In this document: in pieces, positions 12,340 to 20,754 of the stretch
Layout of the letters: every line of letters starts with the position of its first letter
Position numbering within the stretch: the first letter of the stretch is position 1
Assembly (NCBI RefSeq): GCF_023145115.1
Contig: NZ_JAGLEJ010000029.1
Span: 1-64,000 of the forward strand
Direction: 5' to 3'
DNA: 64,000 bases
DNA from: Algiphilus sp.
GTDB lineage: Bacteria; Pseudomonadota; Gammaproteobacteria; Nevskiales; Nevskiaceae
Position numbers and translations under genes: made by a program
The notes under the pieces: model-generated
What the model was told of the DNA's origin: nothing
The model's input: the letters and a program-made list of their open reading frames with translations, nothing else
Databases searched by the model: none

Positions 12340-13064
12340 AGCGTCACACCGAGGCGCAGATTGGCAACCGTCGATCCACCGCTCTGCTCGATCTCGGGCG
12401 TGATGTCCAGCAGACCGAGCGACACCCGCATGCCGCCGAACACGCGTGCACGATCGACGCTTTCGCGATCCAGCGTGCCGACCTTCGGGTCGATCTCGCC
12501 GCGCACGTAGCCGACGCCGGCGTAGGGCGTGAGGATGGCGAAGCCCTTGGAGACGATGGCATCGAGACTGAGCGCATCGAAATCGAAGTCGTTGATGCCG
12601 TCCAGGCGACTGTACCCGGCGCGCACCGCCACGCCGGGCGTGACGGCGCTGCCCTCCAGCAGGGCGTACTGCAGGGCTCCGCCGATCACGCGGGCATCGC
12701 TGCTCGGCACGTCCGCGTAGAACGCGGAGACGTCGATGCCAAGCGGCAACCCCTTGCGCGCTCGCAGACCGTAGGCGTAGAGCGTATCGGTGTCGGTGCC
12801 GCCGGCGCGCTGCCACGCGCCTTCATCGTCGACGCCGACCCGGGTGGCAAAGGTCCCGATGCCGAAGCCGACCGTACCGAAGGCCTCGGCCGGCCCCACC
12901 GCCTTGTAGGCGTAGGCCGCGGACAGGTCCTTGGCCATGGCCGCGATATCGCCGGCAGCCGCTCCCGGCTGCAGCTGAAGATCCTCGGCCGCCACCGGTC
13001 CGGTGCCGATCAGCGCGACCACCAGCGCGCAGCGGCGCAGCGCGCGCGTGCCTACCGGAACCAT
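12336..13064 (-). CDS. Predicted outer-membrane beta-barrel protein
   Basis: A 242-residue protein with a signal peptide (RALRRCALVVALIGTGPVAA, then EDLQLQ). A run of alternating amphipathic strands with Gly/Tyr/Asp turns follows, ending in the hydrophobic terminal strand VANLRLGVTL. That fits a small outer-membrane barrel whose last residue is not aromatic. I cannot name the family. GAGGAG precedes the ATG, and this is the first gene of the signalling operon, so a surface or envelope sensor role is possible. Confidence 0.7.
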   Translation of the reverse strand: MVPVGTRALRRCALVVALIGTGPVAAEDLQLQPGAAAGDIAAMAKDLSAAYAYKAVGPAEAFGTVGFGIGTFATRVGVDDEGAWQRAGGTDTDTLYAYGLRARKGLPLGIDVSAFYADVPSSDARVIGGALQYALLEGSAVTPGVAVRAGYSRLDGINDFDFDALSLDAIVSKGFAILTPYAGVGYVRGEIDPKVGTLDRESVDRARVFGGMRVSLGLLDITPEIEQSGGSTVANLRLGVTL

Positions 13065-13132
13065 GACTCGCTCCTCGCTTCGCTTTCGTGCCGCGAGAAT
13101 AGCACCGGCCCGCGCCGGCGGACCGCACGCGG

Positions 13133-13789
13133 TCAGGCAGCGGAAAGCGTCTCCAGCAGGGCGCGTGCCGGATCCCGGACGAGCTCCAGCCGCCCATGGA
13201 AGAAGTGCCCGGCCTGTTCCGGGATCTCCCACCGCGGAGCCGAATCCGCCGATGCCAGTCGCGCGCGGTTCTCCTCCAGCGACACGACGTCGTCGTCGCG
13301 TGCGTGGATGCACAGCCACGGCATGCGCGGCCAAGCCGGTACGCCCTGTTCGCCGAAATACGCCACTGCCGGCGCCACCGTGATCAGTGCGGCCGGCGCG
13401 ATCACGGCCTGCGCGGCGAGCGCGACGAAGCCCCCGAAGGAGAACCCGGCCAGCGCCAGCGGGCGGTCACCGAGCTGCTCGCGCAGCCACTGCGCCAGCA
13501 GCACGCAGTCGCGGGCCTCGCCGCGCCCCTCGTCGTGCGCGCCGCCGCTGCCGCCGACGCCACGGAAGTTGAAGCGCATGGCGGCCATGCCGGCGTCGTG
13601 CGCGGCGGCCGCCAGCGTGGTGACGACCTTGTTGTCCATGGTGCCGCCGTACAGCGGGTGAGGATGACAGACGAGCAGCGCGCCGACCGGCTCGCGGCCG
13701 CGAGGGGCCGACAGCGCGCATTCGATATCGCCCGCCTCGCCGTCGATGGTCAGTCGGCGTCGTTCACCGGGGTCCGGCAGGCCGTTCAC
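13133..13789 (-). CDS. Alpha/beta hydrolase (COG2945-like)
   Basis: A 218-residue single-domain hydrolase. HPHPLYGGTMDNKVV, FNFRGVGGSGG and the nucleophile elbow GFSFGG are hallmarks of the small alpha/beta-hydrolase family annotated COG2945. Asp (ARDDDVV) and His (QAGHFFHG) complete a likely triad. The GTG start at 13789 gives the usual length; longer upstream extensions are low-complexity. The substrate is unknown. It is separated from the signalling operon by 68 bp and may be transcribed independently. Confidence 0.83.
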   Translation of the reverse strand: MNGLPDPGERRRLTIDGEAGDIECALSAPRGREPVGALLVCHPHPLYGGTMDNKVVTTLAAAAHDAGMAAMRFNFRGVGGSGGAHDEGRGEARDCVLLAQWLREQLGDRPLALAGFSFGGFVALAAQAVIAPAALITVAPAVAYFGEQGVPAWPRMPWLCIHARDDDVVSLEENRARLASADSAPRWEIPEQAGHFFHGRLELVRDPARALLETLSAA

Positions 13790-13891
13790 GGCGCACCCGC
13801 GTGCGGCGGGACGAACTCGGAAGTGTCGCGGATCATCGCGCCGAGTGTAGCGACACCGCGCGGCGCCTGCGGCCGGCACACCCGCCATCGC

Positions 13892-13920
13892 TTGCGGGCC
13901 TTCCTGTGCCATCCTATAGT
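13892..13920 (+). promoter_or_regulatory. Sigma-70-like promoter for the glycine-rich protein gene
   Basis: TTGCGG (13892-13897), a 17-bp spacer, then TATAGT (13915-13920). The inferred start near 13927 leaves a leader of about 50 nt before the ATG at 13977, with GGGGAGAGG as ribosome-binding site. The -10 is a 5/6 match and the -35 is weak. Confidence 0.5.
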
Positions 13921-13976
13921 CCGGACACACAGGTGGCGCGCTCCGGCAGTGCCGCCGACAACATCGGGGAGAGGAC

Positions 13977-14606
13977 ATGAAAGCTTGGAAGACCGCTGCC
14001 GTCGGCCTTGTCGCGGCAATCGGCAGCACTGTCTCGGCCACCACCAGTGCCGAAGTGCTTCACGACCGGATGCTATGGAGCGACCCCGCTGCCCGCGCCT
14101 ATCTCAGCCTCGGCTTCGGTGCCTCCGCCGATGCCGTCGACGCACCGGTGAGCGTCGGCCTTCGCGTGGATCGCGATGCGCGCAGCGACTGGACGCGCGT
14201 GCCGGCACTGGCCCGCGTCGACTTCGACTCGGCCGGCCTCACCGAAGCCACGCTCAACGGCATGCCGCTGGTCTCCCGCGATCCAGTGGTCTACCAGCAG
14301 GACGGCGACATCGTCTACAACTGGACCGACTGGGGGCTGTTCGCGCTCGGCCTCGGCGGCATCGGCTATCTCATCTACGAAGTCGCGGACAGCGAGGACG
14401 ACCCCGATCCGCAGCCGGTGGACGGCGGCAACGGTGACGACGGTGATGACGGCGACGGCGGTGGCGGCGGCGGCGGTCTGCTGGGCGGGCTGCTCGGTGG
14501 CCTGCTGGGCGGCGGCTTCCAGGCCGACCCCACCGGCTCGCTCAGCGATGCCGAATACCGTGCCTGGATGGACGGTGGCACCGGACAAATGGGTGATCTC
14601 GACTAG
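13977..14606 (+). CDS. Secreted or membrane-anchored glycine/aspartate-rich protein of unknown function
   Basis: A 209-residue protein with a signal peptide (VGLVAAIGSTVSATTSA) and an N-terminal domain of about 80 residues. A hydrophobic stretch near 118-133 (LFALGLGGIGYLIYEVA) may be a membrane helix. An Asp-rich linker and a Gly-rich segment with GLLGG repeats (about 160-178) follow. I do not recognise the family. The acidic tract and Gly-rich motif resemble low-complexity tails of envelope proteins. It stands alone between its own promoter and a strong hairpin. Confidence 0.7.
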   Translation: MKAWKTAAVGLVAAIGSTVSATTSAEVLHDRMLWSDPAARAYLSLGFGASADAVDAPVSVGLRVDRDARSDWTRVPALARVDFDSAGLTEATLNGMPLVSRDPVVYQQDGDIVYNWTDWGLFALGLGGIGYLIYEVADSEDDPDPQPVDGGNGDDGDDGDGGGGGGGLLGGLLGGLLGGGFQADPTGSLSDAEYRAWMDGGTGQMGDLD

Positions 14607-14649
14607 CGCGACCGGGGGCGTGGCGGCACGCCTCGCGACGCCGGTTGCA

Positions 14650-14676
14650 CGACGGGGAGCCCTGGGCTCCCCGTCG
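14650..14676 (+). terminator. Strong 12-bp hairpin after the glycine-rich protein gene
   Basis: GACGGGGAGCC (14651-14661) and GGCTCCCCGTC (14665-14675) are perfect arms around a 3-nt loop, extended by one more C-G pair. A short GTTT follows at 14677-14680. It lies 44 bp after the upstream stop and 18 bp before the next start, so it probably ends the upstream transcript. Confidence 0.6.
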
Positions 14677-14693
14677 CGTTTCCGGCACCCCGC

Positions 14694-16475
14694 ATGACGA
14701 AGTGGCTGCAACGCTGGTGGTGCGACGCGAGCAGCGTCGACCTGCGTGCGCTGGCGGCGATGCGCGTCGCGCTCGGCGTGGTCCTGCTGGCGGACCTCGT
14801 GCTGCGCCTGTGCGATCTCGGTGCCTTCTACACCGACGGCGGCGCGCTGCCCCGCGCCACCCTGATGGGGCTCGCCGAGTACAGCCGCCCCTCGCTCCTG
14901 CTGATGGCCGGCGGCCCGCTGTGGAGCGGCGCCGTCATCGCGGCGGCCGGCCTGGCCGCGCTGGCCTTCGCCATCGGCTGGCGCACGCGAACGGCCGCGC
15001 TGGTGCTGTTCGTCCTGCTCGCGTCGATCCAGGCGCGCAATCCGGTCGTTCTCATCGGCGGCGACATCCAGATGATGGCGCTGCTGCTGTGGGCGCTCTT
15101 CCTGCCGCTGGGTGCGCGCTTCTCGGTCGATGCCGCAGTGGCGCGCACGCCGCCGCCGCGCTCCGGCCGCTACCGCAGCATCGCGGCCTTCGCGCTACTG
15201 GTGCAGATCGTCTCGGTGTACTTCTTCTCCGCCATCCTCAAGGACGGCGACGCCTGGTGGCCGGACGGCACCGCGGTGTACTACGCGCTGGAACTCGACC
15301 GCTACACCACCGACGTCGGCCGCTGGCTGCAGCAGTATCCATCGCTGACGCAGCCGCTCACCCACGGCGTCTGGTTCCTGGAGTGGGCGGCGCCGCTTCT
15401 GGTATTCGCACCGGTGTTCATGCACGGGCTGCGGACCGCGGCCTGGATACTGCTGTCGCTGATGCACATCGGCTTCCTGCTCTGCCTCGAGCTCGGGCAC
15501 TTCCCGTGGGTGAGCCTGGCGGCGCTGCTGGCGCTGACCCCGCCAACGCTGTGGCACACCGCGCGGCGCGCGCTGGACCGGGACGCGACCGCGCGCCGCC
15601 GGACCCGCATCTACTACGACCGCGACTGCGGATTCTGTCTCGCGAGCTGTCATCTGCTGCGCGTGTTCCTGGTCGTTCCGCGGGTCCGCATCGCCCCGGC
15701 CCAGGACACGCCGCGCGCGCAGCGCCTCATGGACGCGCACTGGAGCTGGGTCGTCATCGACGGCGACAACACCGCCCATCTCAAGTACGAGGCCTTCGTC
15801 GCGCTGCTGCGCGCCAGCCTTCTGTTCCGCTGGCTGGCGCCGCTGGCGGCGCGGCCCTGGGCGGTCCGCGCCGGCGACGCGCTCTACGACGTGGTGGCGG
15901 CGCAACGCGGCACCATCGCGGCACTGACACGCTGGCTCTGGCAGCCGCGCCCGGTGCGCTGGCGGCCGGGCGCCGCCGCGCACGGTGTGGCGGGGGCGGC
16001 GCTGGTCGCGGTGACGGCGTGGAACGCGCACACCGTGGGCTGGCTGCCCGCCCCGGTGCTGCAGCCGATCGCACCACTGATGCAGGCACTGCGCATCGAT
16101 CAGCGATGGGACATGTTCGCGCCCGAGCCGTCGCGCACCGACGGCTGGATCGTGCTGCCCGGCACGCTCGAGGACGGCCGCGACATCGACCTGCACGCGG
16201 CCGACCGCGTGCTCGACTGGCAGCGCCCCGACCCACCCAACGCCCACCGCAACGTGCGCTGGCACAGCTACGAATGGCGGCTGCTCGCGTTGCGCGAGGA
16301 GTCGCTGTTCCTCGCCTACGGACGCTATCAGTGCCGGCGCTTCAATGCCGACCGCGCGCCGGGAACGCGTCTCGAGCGCTTCGACCTGGTCTACGTGGTC
16401 GAGACCTCGCCCCCGCCCGGCGGGCGCGCGACGCTCGAACGCCGGACCGCCTGGCACCATCGCTGCCTGCCCTGA
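14694..16475 (+). CDS. HTTM-like membrane protein fused to a DCC-type (DUF393) redox domain
   Basis: A 593-residue protein. The N-terminal half (about 1-290) has several transmembrane helices with the look of HTTM / vitamin-K-dependent gamma-carboxylase-like proteins (VDLRALAAMRVALGVVLLADL, split here for reading; TDGGALPR; LKDGDAWWPDGTAVYYAL). Next comes a DCC/DUF393 domain with the motif YYDRDCGFC (Cys312 and Cys315). A C-terminal part holds another membrane segment and a soluble tail (DQRWDMFAPEP). The family is widespread; its substrate and reaction are not established. tatD follows 33 bp downstream. The initiator ATG at 14694 is supported by the conserved N-terminal helix. Confidence 0.85.
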   Translation: MTKWLQRWWCDASSVDLRALAAMRVALGVVLLADLVLRLCDLGAFYTDGGALPRATLMGLAEYSRPSLLLMAGGPLWSGAVIAAAGLAALAFAIGWRTRTAALVLFVLLASIQARNPVVLIGGDIQMMALLLWALFLPLGARFSVDAAVARTPPPRSGRYRSIAAFALLVQIVSVYFFSAILKDGDAWWPDGTAVYYALELDRYTTDVGRWLQQYPSLTQPLTHGVWFLEWAAPLLVFAPVFMHGLRTAAWILLSLMHIGFLLCLELGHFPWVSLAALLALTPPTLWHTARRALDRDATARRRTRIYYDRDCGFCLASCHLLRVFLVVPRVRIAPAQDTPRAQRLMDAHWSWVVIDGDNTAHLKYEAFVALLRASLLFRWLAPLAARPWAVRAGDALYDVVAAQRGTIAALTRWLWQPRPVRWRPGAAAHGVAGAALVAVTAWNAHTVGWLPAPVLQPIAPLMQALRIDQRWDMFAPEPSRTDGWIVLPGTLEDGRDIDLHAADRVLDWQRPDPPNAHRNVRWHSYEWRLLALREESLFLAYGRYQCRRFNADRAPGTRLERFDLVYVVETSPPPGGRATLERRTAWHHRCLP

Positions 16476-16508
16476 CCCGCCCCATCCGACCCGCCGGACC
16501 GCACCGAC

Positions 16509-17312
16509 ATGATCGACATCGGCGCCAACCTCGCGCACGAGAGCTTTCACGATGACCTGGAAGCCGTGGTGGCCCGCGCCACCGCGGCCGGCGTCGAGCA
16601 CATCGTGCTCACCGGCAGTTGCGCCGAGAGCAATGCGCGCACCCTGGCGCTGGCGCGTGCGCAGCCGCATCTGCTGTCCTGCACGCACGGCCTGCACCCG
16701 CATCACGCCGAGCAGTGGAACGAGGGGCTGGCCGGCCAGATCCGCACCGGCGCGACGGCGCCGGAGTGCCGCGCGGTCGGCGAATGCGGCCTCGACTACT
16801 TCCGCGACCTCGCGCCGCGCGACGCCCAGCAGCGCGCCTTCCGCGCCCAGCTCGACATTGCCGTCGAGACCGGCGCCCCGGTCTTCCTCCACCAGCGCGA
16901 CGCGCACGACGACTTCGTCGCCATCCTGCGCGAATACCGCCCCCACTTGCCGGGCGCCTGTGTGCACTGCTTCACCGATACCGCCGAGGCGCTGGACGAC
17001 TACCTCGCGCTCGACTGCCATGTCGGCATCACCGGCTGGATATGCGACGAGCGCCGGGGCACCGCCCTGGTCGAGGCGGCCGCGCGCATCCCGGACGATC
17101 GCCTGATGATCGAGACCGACGCGCCCTACCTGCTGCCGCGCAACCTGCCGCGCGCATTGCGCAAGAGCGCCGGCCGGCGCAACGAACCGAGCTTCCTGCC
17201 CTGGGTGCGCGACCGACTGGCCGAGGCCCGCGACCAGACACCCGACGAAGTGGCAGCCGCCACCACCCGCAATGCGCGCGTCTTCTTCGGGCTGGAACCG
17301 GCAGCGACCTGA
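16509..17312 (+). CDS. tatD: TatD family metal-dependent hydrolase
   Basis: A 267-residue TIM-barrel hydrolase. DIGANL at the N-terminus is the TatD-proper form of the first metal motif. CTHGLHPHHAE, GECGLDYFRD, HQRDAHDDF, CVHCFTD and ETDAPYLLP follow in the right order. TatD enzymes are divalent-metal 3'-5' exonucleases/DNases linked to DNA repair and turnover; the tat operon link in E. coli is positional only. The length equals E. coli TatD. It is probably co-transcribed with the HTTM gene. Confidence 0.92.
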   Translation: MIDIGANLAHESFHDDLEAVVARATAAGVEHIVLTGSCAESNARTLALARAQPHLLSCTHGLHPHHAEQWNEGLAGQIRTGATAPECRAVGECGLDYFRDLAPRDAQQRAFRAQLDIAVETGAPVFLHQRDAHDDFVAILREYRPHLPGACVHCFTDTAEALDDYLALDCHVGITGWICDERRGTALVEAAARIPDDRLMIETDAPYLLPRNLPRALRKSAGRRNEPSFLPWVRDRLAEARDQTPDEVAAATTRNARVFFGLEPAAT

Positions 17313-17427
17313 TCGCCGCATCGGCATTGCCCATCGCGCCGCGCAACGCGCCGGGCGAGACGATCTAGCCTGGCGGCACGAAGCGTGCAACGCTTACGGC
17401 CTTCCCCTCACCGCAGTGCGGCCGACC

Positions 17428-20400
17428 GTGCCCATTCAAGCCAGCATCCATCACCTGACGCGCTACCGCTACGACCGTCCGGTCTCGCTCGGTCCGCAGA
17501 TCATCCGGCTGCGCCCGGCACCGCACAGCCGCACGCGCGTGATCTCGCACTCGCTGAAGGTCGCACCGGGCGGGCACTTCGTCAATCACCAGCAGGACCC
17601 CTACGGCAACTGGCTGGCGCGATTCGTCTTCCCGAAGCCGGTCAACGAGCTGCGCATCGAGGTCGACCTGGTCGCCGACATGACGGTGTACAACCCCTTC
17701 GACTTCTTCGTCGAGGAGAGCGCCGAGCACTGGCCCTTCGCGTACCCGGAGGACATCCGCGACGACCTGCGCATCTACCGCGAGCCCGAACCCGCGGGCG
17801 AGCGCATGCAGGCGCTGCTCGCCGACATTCCCCGCACGCGCCAGCGCAGCGTGGATTTCGTCGTCGGACTCAACGCGCGCATCGCCGAGCAGACGAACTA
17901 CATCATCCGCATGGAACCCGGGGTCCAGACACCGGAGGAGACGCTGACGCTGGGCTCCGGCTCGTGCCGCGACTCCAGCTGGCTGCTCATCCAGCTGCTG
18001 CGCCATCTCGGTTTCGCGGCCCGCTTCGTGTCGGGCTATCTCATCCAGCTCAAGCCGGACCTCAAGCCCATCGACGGCCCCGCCGGCACCGACCACGACT
18101 TCACCGATCTGCACGCCTGGGCCGAGGTCTATCTGCCCGGCGCGGGCTGGATCGGCCTCGACCCGACCTCCGGCCTGCTGACCGGCGAGAGCCACATCCC
18201 GCTGGCGGCCACGCCGCACTATCGTCTGGCTGCGCCCATCGCCGGCACCGCGACCCACGCCGAGGTGGATTTCGACTTCGACATGCGGGTGACGCGCGTC
18301 GCCGAGCACCCGCGCATCACCAGGCCGTTCTCGGACGATGCCTGGCGCGATCTGCTCGATCTCGGCGACCGCGTCGACGAGACGCTGCAGGCCGACGATG
18401 TGCGCCTGACCATGGGCGGCGAGCCGACCTTCGTGTCGATCGACGACTTCGAGTCCGAGGAATGGAATACCGCCGCCGTCGGTCCGACCAAGCGGGCCTT
18501 CGCGGACCGCCTCATCCGGCGTCTGCAGGCACGCTTCGCGCCCGGCGGATTCCTGCACTACGGCCAGGGCAAGTGGTACCCGGGCGAGAGCCTGCCGCGC
18601 TGGACCTTCTCGCTCTACTGGCGGCGCGACGAGCGACCGATCTGGCACGACCCCGCGCTGATCGCCACCGAGGACACCGATCACGGCGCCACGCCGGAGC
18701 AGGCGGAGACGCTGCTCCAGACCGTCGCCATCGAGCTCGGTCTCGCGCCCGACCGCGTCGTCGCGGCCTACGAGGATCCCGGCGAGTGGCTGCTGCGCGA
18801 AGCCCGCCTGCCGGACAACGTCTCGCCGGAGAACGCCGAGCTCGAGGACCCCGAGGCACGCCGGCGCATGGCGACGGTGTTCGAGCGCGGCCTGAGCGCG
18901 CCCACCAGCTTCGTGCTGCCGGTACAGCGCTGGCAGGCGCGCTCCGGCGAGCGTCGCTGGCAGTCCGAGCGCTGGAAGCTGCGTCGCGGGCATCTCTTCC
19001 TGGTGCCGGGGGACAGTGCCGCCGGCTACCGGCTGCCGCTGTCCAGCCTGCCGCACGTGCCGCCGGCGCGCTATCCCTACATCCATCCGCTCGACCCCAC
19101 GGTCCCGCGCGGACCGCTGCCGGAATTCCCGCCGCGCGCGCCGGACGCGCAGGCACAGCCCTTCCGGCGCGTCGAGTCGCCGCGCGGCGGCCAGCAGCGG
19201 GTCGAGCAGCAGCGCACCGAGCTCGAGGGCGTGGTGCGCACGGCGATGTCGGTGGAGCCGCGCGACGGCCGGCTGTGCGTGTTCATGCCGCCGGTCGAGC
19301 GCATCGAGGACTACCTCGAGCTGGTGGCCGCGGCCGAAGCCGCCGCTGCGCGTCTCGGTCTGCGCGTGCATATCGAGGGCTACGCGCCGCCCGCCGACCC
19401 GCGCCTCAATGTCATCCGCGTGGCACCCGACCCGGGCGTGGTCGAGGTCAACATCCACCCCGCCACCAACTGGCGCGAGTGCGTGACCATCACCGAGGCG
19501 ATCTACGAGGAAGCCCGCCAGACGCGCCTTGGCGCCGACAAGTTCATGATCGACGGCCGCCATACCGGAACCGGCGGCGGCAACCACGTGGTCGTGGGCG
19601 GCGCCACCACGCTGGACAGTCCCTTCCTGCGGCGCCCCGACCTGCTGCGCAGCCTGATCCTGCACTGGCAGCGCCACCCCAGCCTGTCCTATCTGTTCTC
19701 CGGTCTGTTCATCGGCCCGACCAGCCAGGCGCCGCGCGTCGACGAGGCGCGCCACGACGGGCTCTACGAGCTCGAGACCGCGCTCGGCCAGATCCCCGAT
19801 CCGGGCGACGGCGTCTCGACACCGCCCTGGCTGGTCGACCGCCTGCTGCGCAATCTGCTGGTGGACGTCACCGGCAACACGCATCGCGCCGAGATCTGCA
19901 TCGACAAGCTGTATTCACCGGACGGCCCCACCGGCCGCCTCGGGCTGGTCGAATTCCGCGGCTTCGAGATGCCGCCCGACCCGCGCATGAGCCTGGCGCA
20001 GCAGCTGCTGATCCGCGCCCTCATCGCGCGCCTCTGGCGCCATCCGGTGTCGGGGCGGCTGGTGCGCTGGGGCACGAGCCTGCACGACCGCTTCATGCTG
20101 CCCCATTTCGTCTGGCAGGACTTCCTCGACGTGCTGGCCGATCTGGAGCAGCACGGCTTCACGCTGCGGCCGGAATGGTTCGACGCGCAGGCCGAGTTCC
20201 GTTTCCCGTTCTGCGGCGCGATCACCGTCGAGGGCGTGCACCTGGAGCTGCGCCAGGCGCTGGAGCCGTGGCACGTGCTGGGCGAGACCGGCGCCATCGG
20301 CGGCACGGTGCGCTACACCGACAGCTCCACCGAGCGCCTGCAGGTCAGGCTCGGCGCACCCGATCCGGCACGCTACATCGTCACCTGCAACCGCCGCGCC

Positions 20401-20751
20401 GTGCCGATGTCCCCGACCGATGCACAGGGCGTCAGCGTCGGCGGGGTGCGCTACAAGGCGTGGCAGCCGGCGATGGCGCTGCATCCGGCGATTCCGGTGC
20501 ACGCACCGCTGACGCTCGACATCTTCGATACCTGGAGCGGCCGGGCGATCGGCGGCTGCGTGTATCACGTGGCGCATCCCGGCGGCCGCAACTACGAGAC
20601 CTTCCCGGTCAACACCAACGAGGCCGACGCACGCCGCCTGGCGCGCTTCGAGGCCCACGGACACACGCCGGGCGCCTACCGCCCGGCCGCCGAGTCGCGC
20701 CACGCCGAGTTCCCGATGACGCTCGACCTGCGCCGCCCGGCGGGAATCTGA
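17428..20751 (+). CDS. Transglutaminase-like protein with C-terminal DUF2126
   Basis: A 1107-residue cytoplasmic protein. An N-terminal transglutaminase beta domain (IHHLTRYRYDRPVSLGPQ) leads into the papain-like core. The core has Cys180 in GSGSCRDSSWLL, and the His/Asp motif in DLHAWAEVYLPGAGW and GLDPTSG. From about residue 320 (LTMGGEPTFVSIDD) the protein is DUF2126 to the end. The GTG at 17428 gives MPIQASIHHL, the normal start of this family. The next gene starts 3 bp after the stop. Such proteins occur with circularly permuted ATP-grasp and alpha-E proteins and are predicted to make or process small peptides, which is not demonstrated. Confidence 0.92.
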   Translation: MPIQASIHHLTRYRYDRPVSLGPQIIRLRPAPHSRTRVISHSLKVAPGGHFVNHQQDPYGNWLARFVFPKPVNELRIEVDLVADMTVYNPFDFFVEESAEHWPFAYPEDIRDDLRIYREPEPAGERMQALLADIPRTRQRSVDFVVGLNARIAEQTNYIIRMEPGVQTPEETLTLGSGSCRDSSWLLIQLLRHLGFAARFVSGYLIQLKPDLKPIDGPAGTDHDFTDLHAWAEVYLPGAGWIGLDPTSGLLTGESHIPLAATPHYRLAAPIAGTATHAEVDFDFDMRVTRVAEHPRITRPFSDDAWRDLLDLGDRVDETLQADDVRLTMGGEPTFVSIDDFESEEWNTAAVGPTKRAFADRLIRRLQARFAPGGFLHYGQGKWYPGESLPRWTFSLYWRRDERPIWHDPALIATEDTDHGATPEQAETLLQTVAIELGLAPDRVVAAYEDPGEWLLREARLPDNVSPENAELEDPEARRRMATVFERGLSAPTSFVLPVQRWQARSGERRWQSERWKLRRGHLFLVPGDSAAGYRLPLSSLPHVPPARYPYIHPLDPTVPRGPLPEFPPRAPDAQAQPFRRVESPRGGQQRVEQQRTELEGVVRTAMSVEPRDGRLCVFMPPVERIEDYLELVAAAEAAAARLGLRVHIEGYAPPADPRLNVIRVAPDPGVVEVNIHPATNWRECVTITEAIYEEARQTRLGADKFMIDGRHTGTGGGNHVVVGGATTLDSPFLRRPDLLRSLILHWQRHPSLSYLFSGLFIGPTSQAPRVDEARHDGLYELETALGQIPDPGDGVSTPPWLVDRLLRNLLVDVTGNTHRAEICIDKLYSPDGPTGRLGLVEFRGFEMPPDPRMSLAQQLLIRALIARLWRHPVSGRLVRWGTSLHDRFMLPHFVWQDFLDVLADLEQHGFTLRPEWFDAQAEFRFPFCGAITVEGVHLELRQALEPWHVLGETGAIGGTVRYTDSSTERLQVRLGAPDPARYIVTCNRRAVPMSPTDAQGVSVGGVRYKAWQPAMALHPAIPVHAPLTLDIFDTWSGRAIGGCVYHVAHPGGRNYETFPVNTNEADARRLARFEAHGHTPGAYRPAAESRHAEFPMTLDLRRPAGI

Positions 20752-20754
20752 GCC

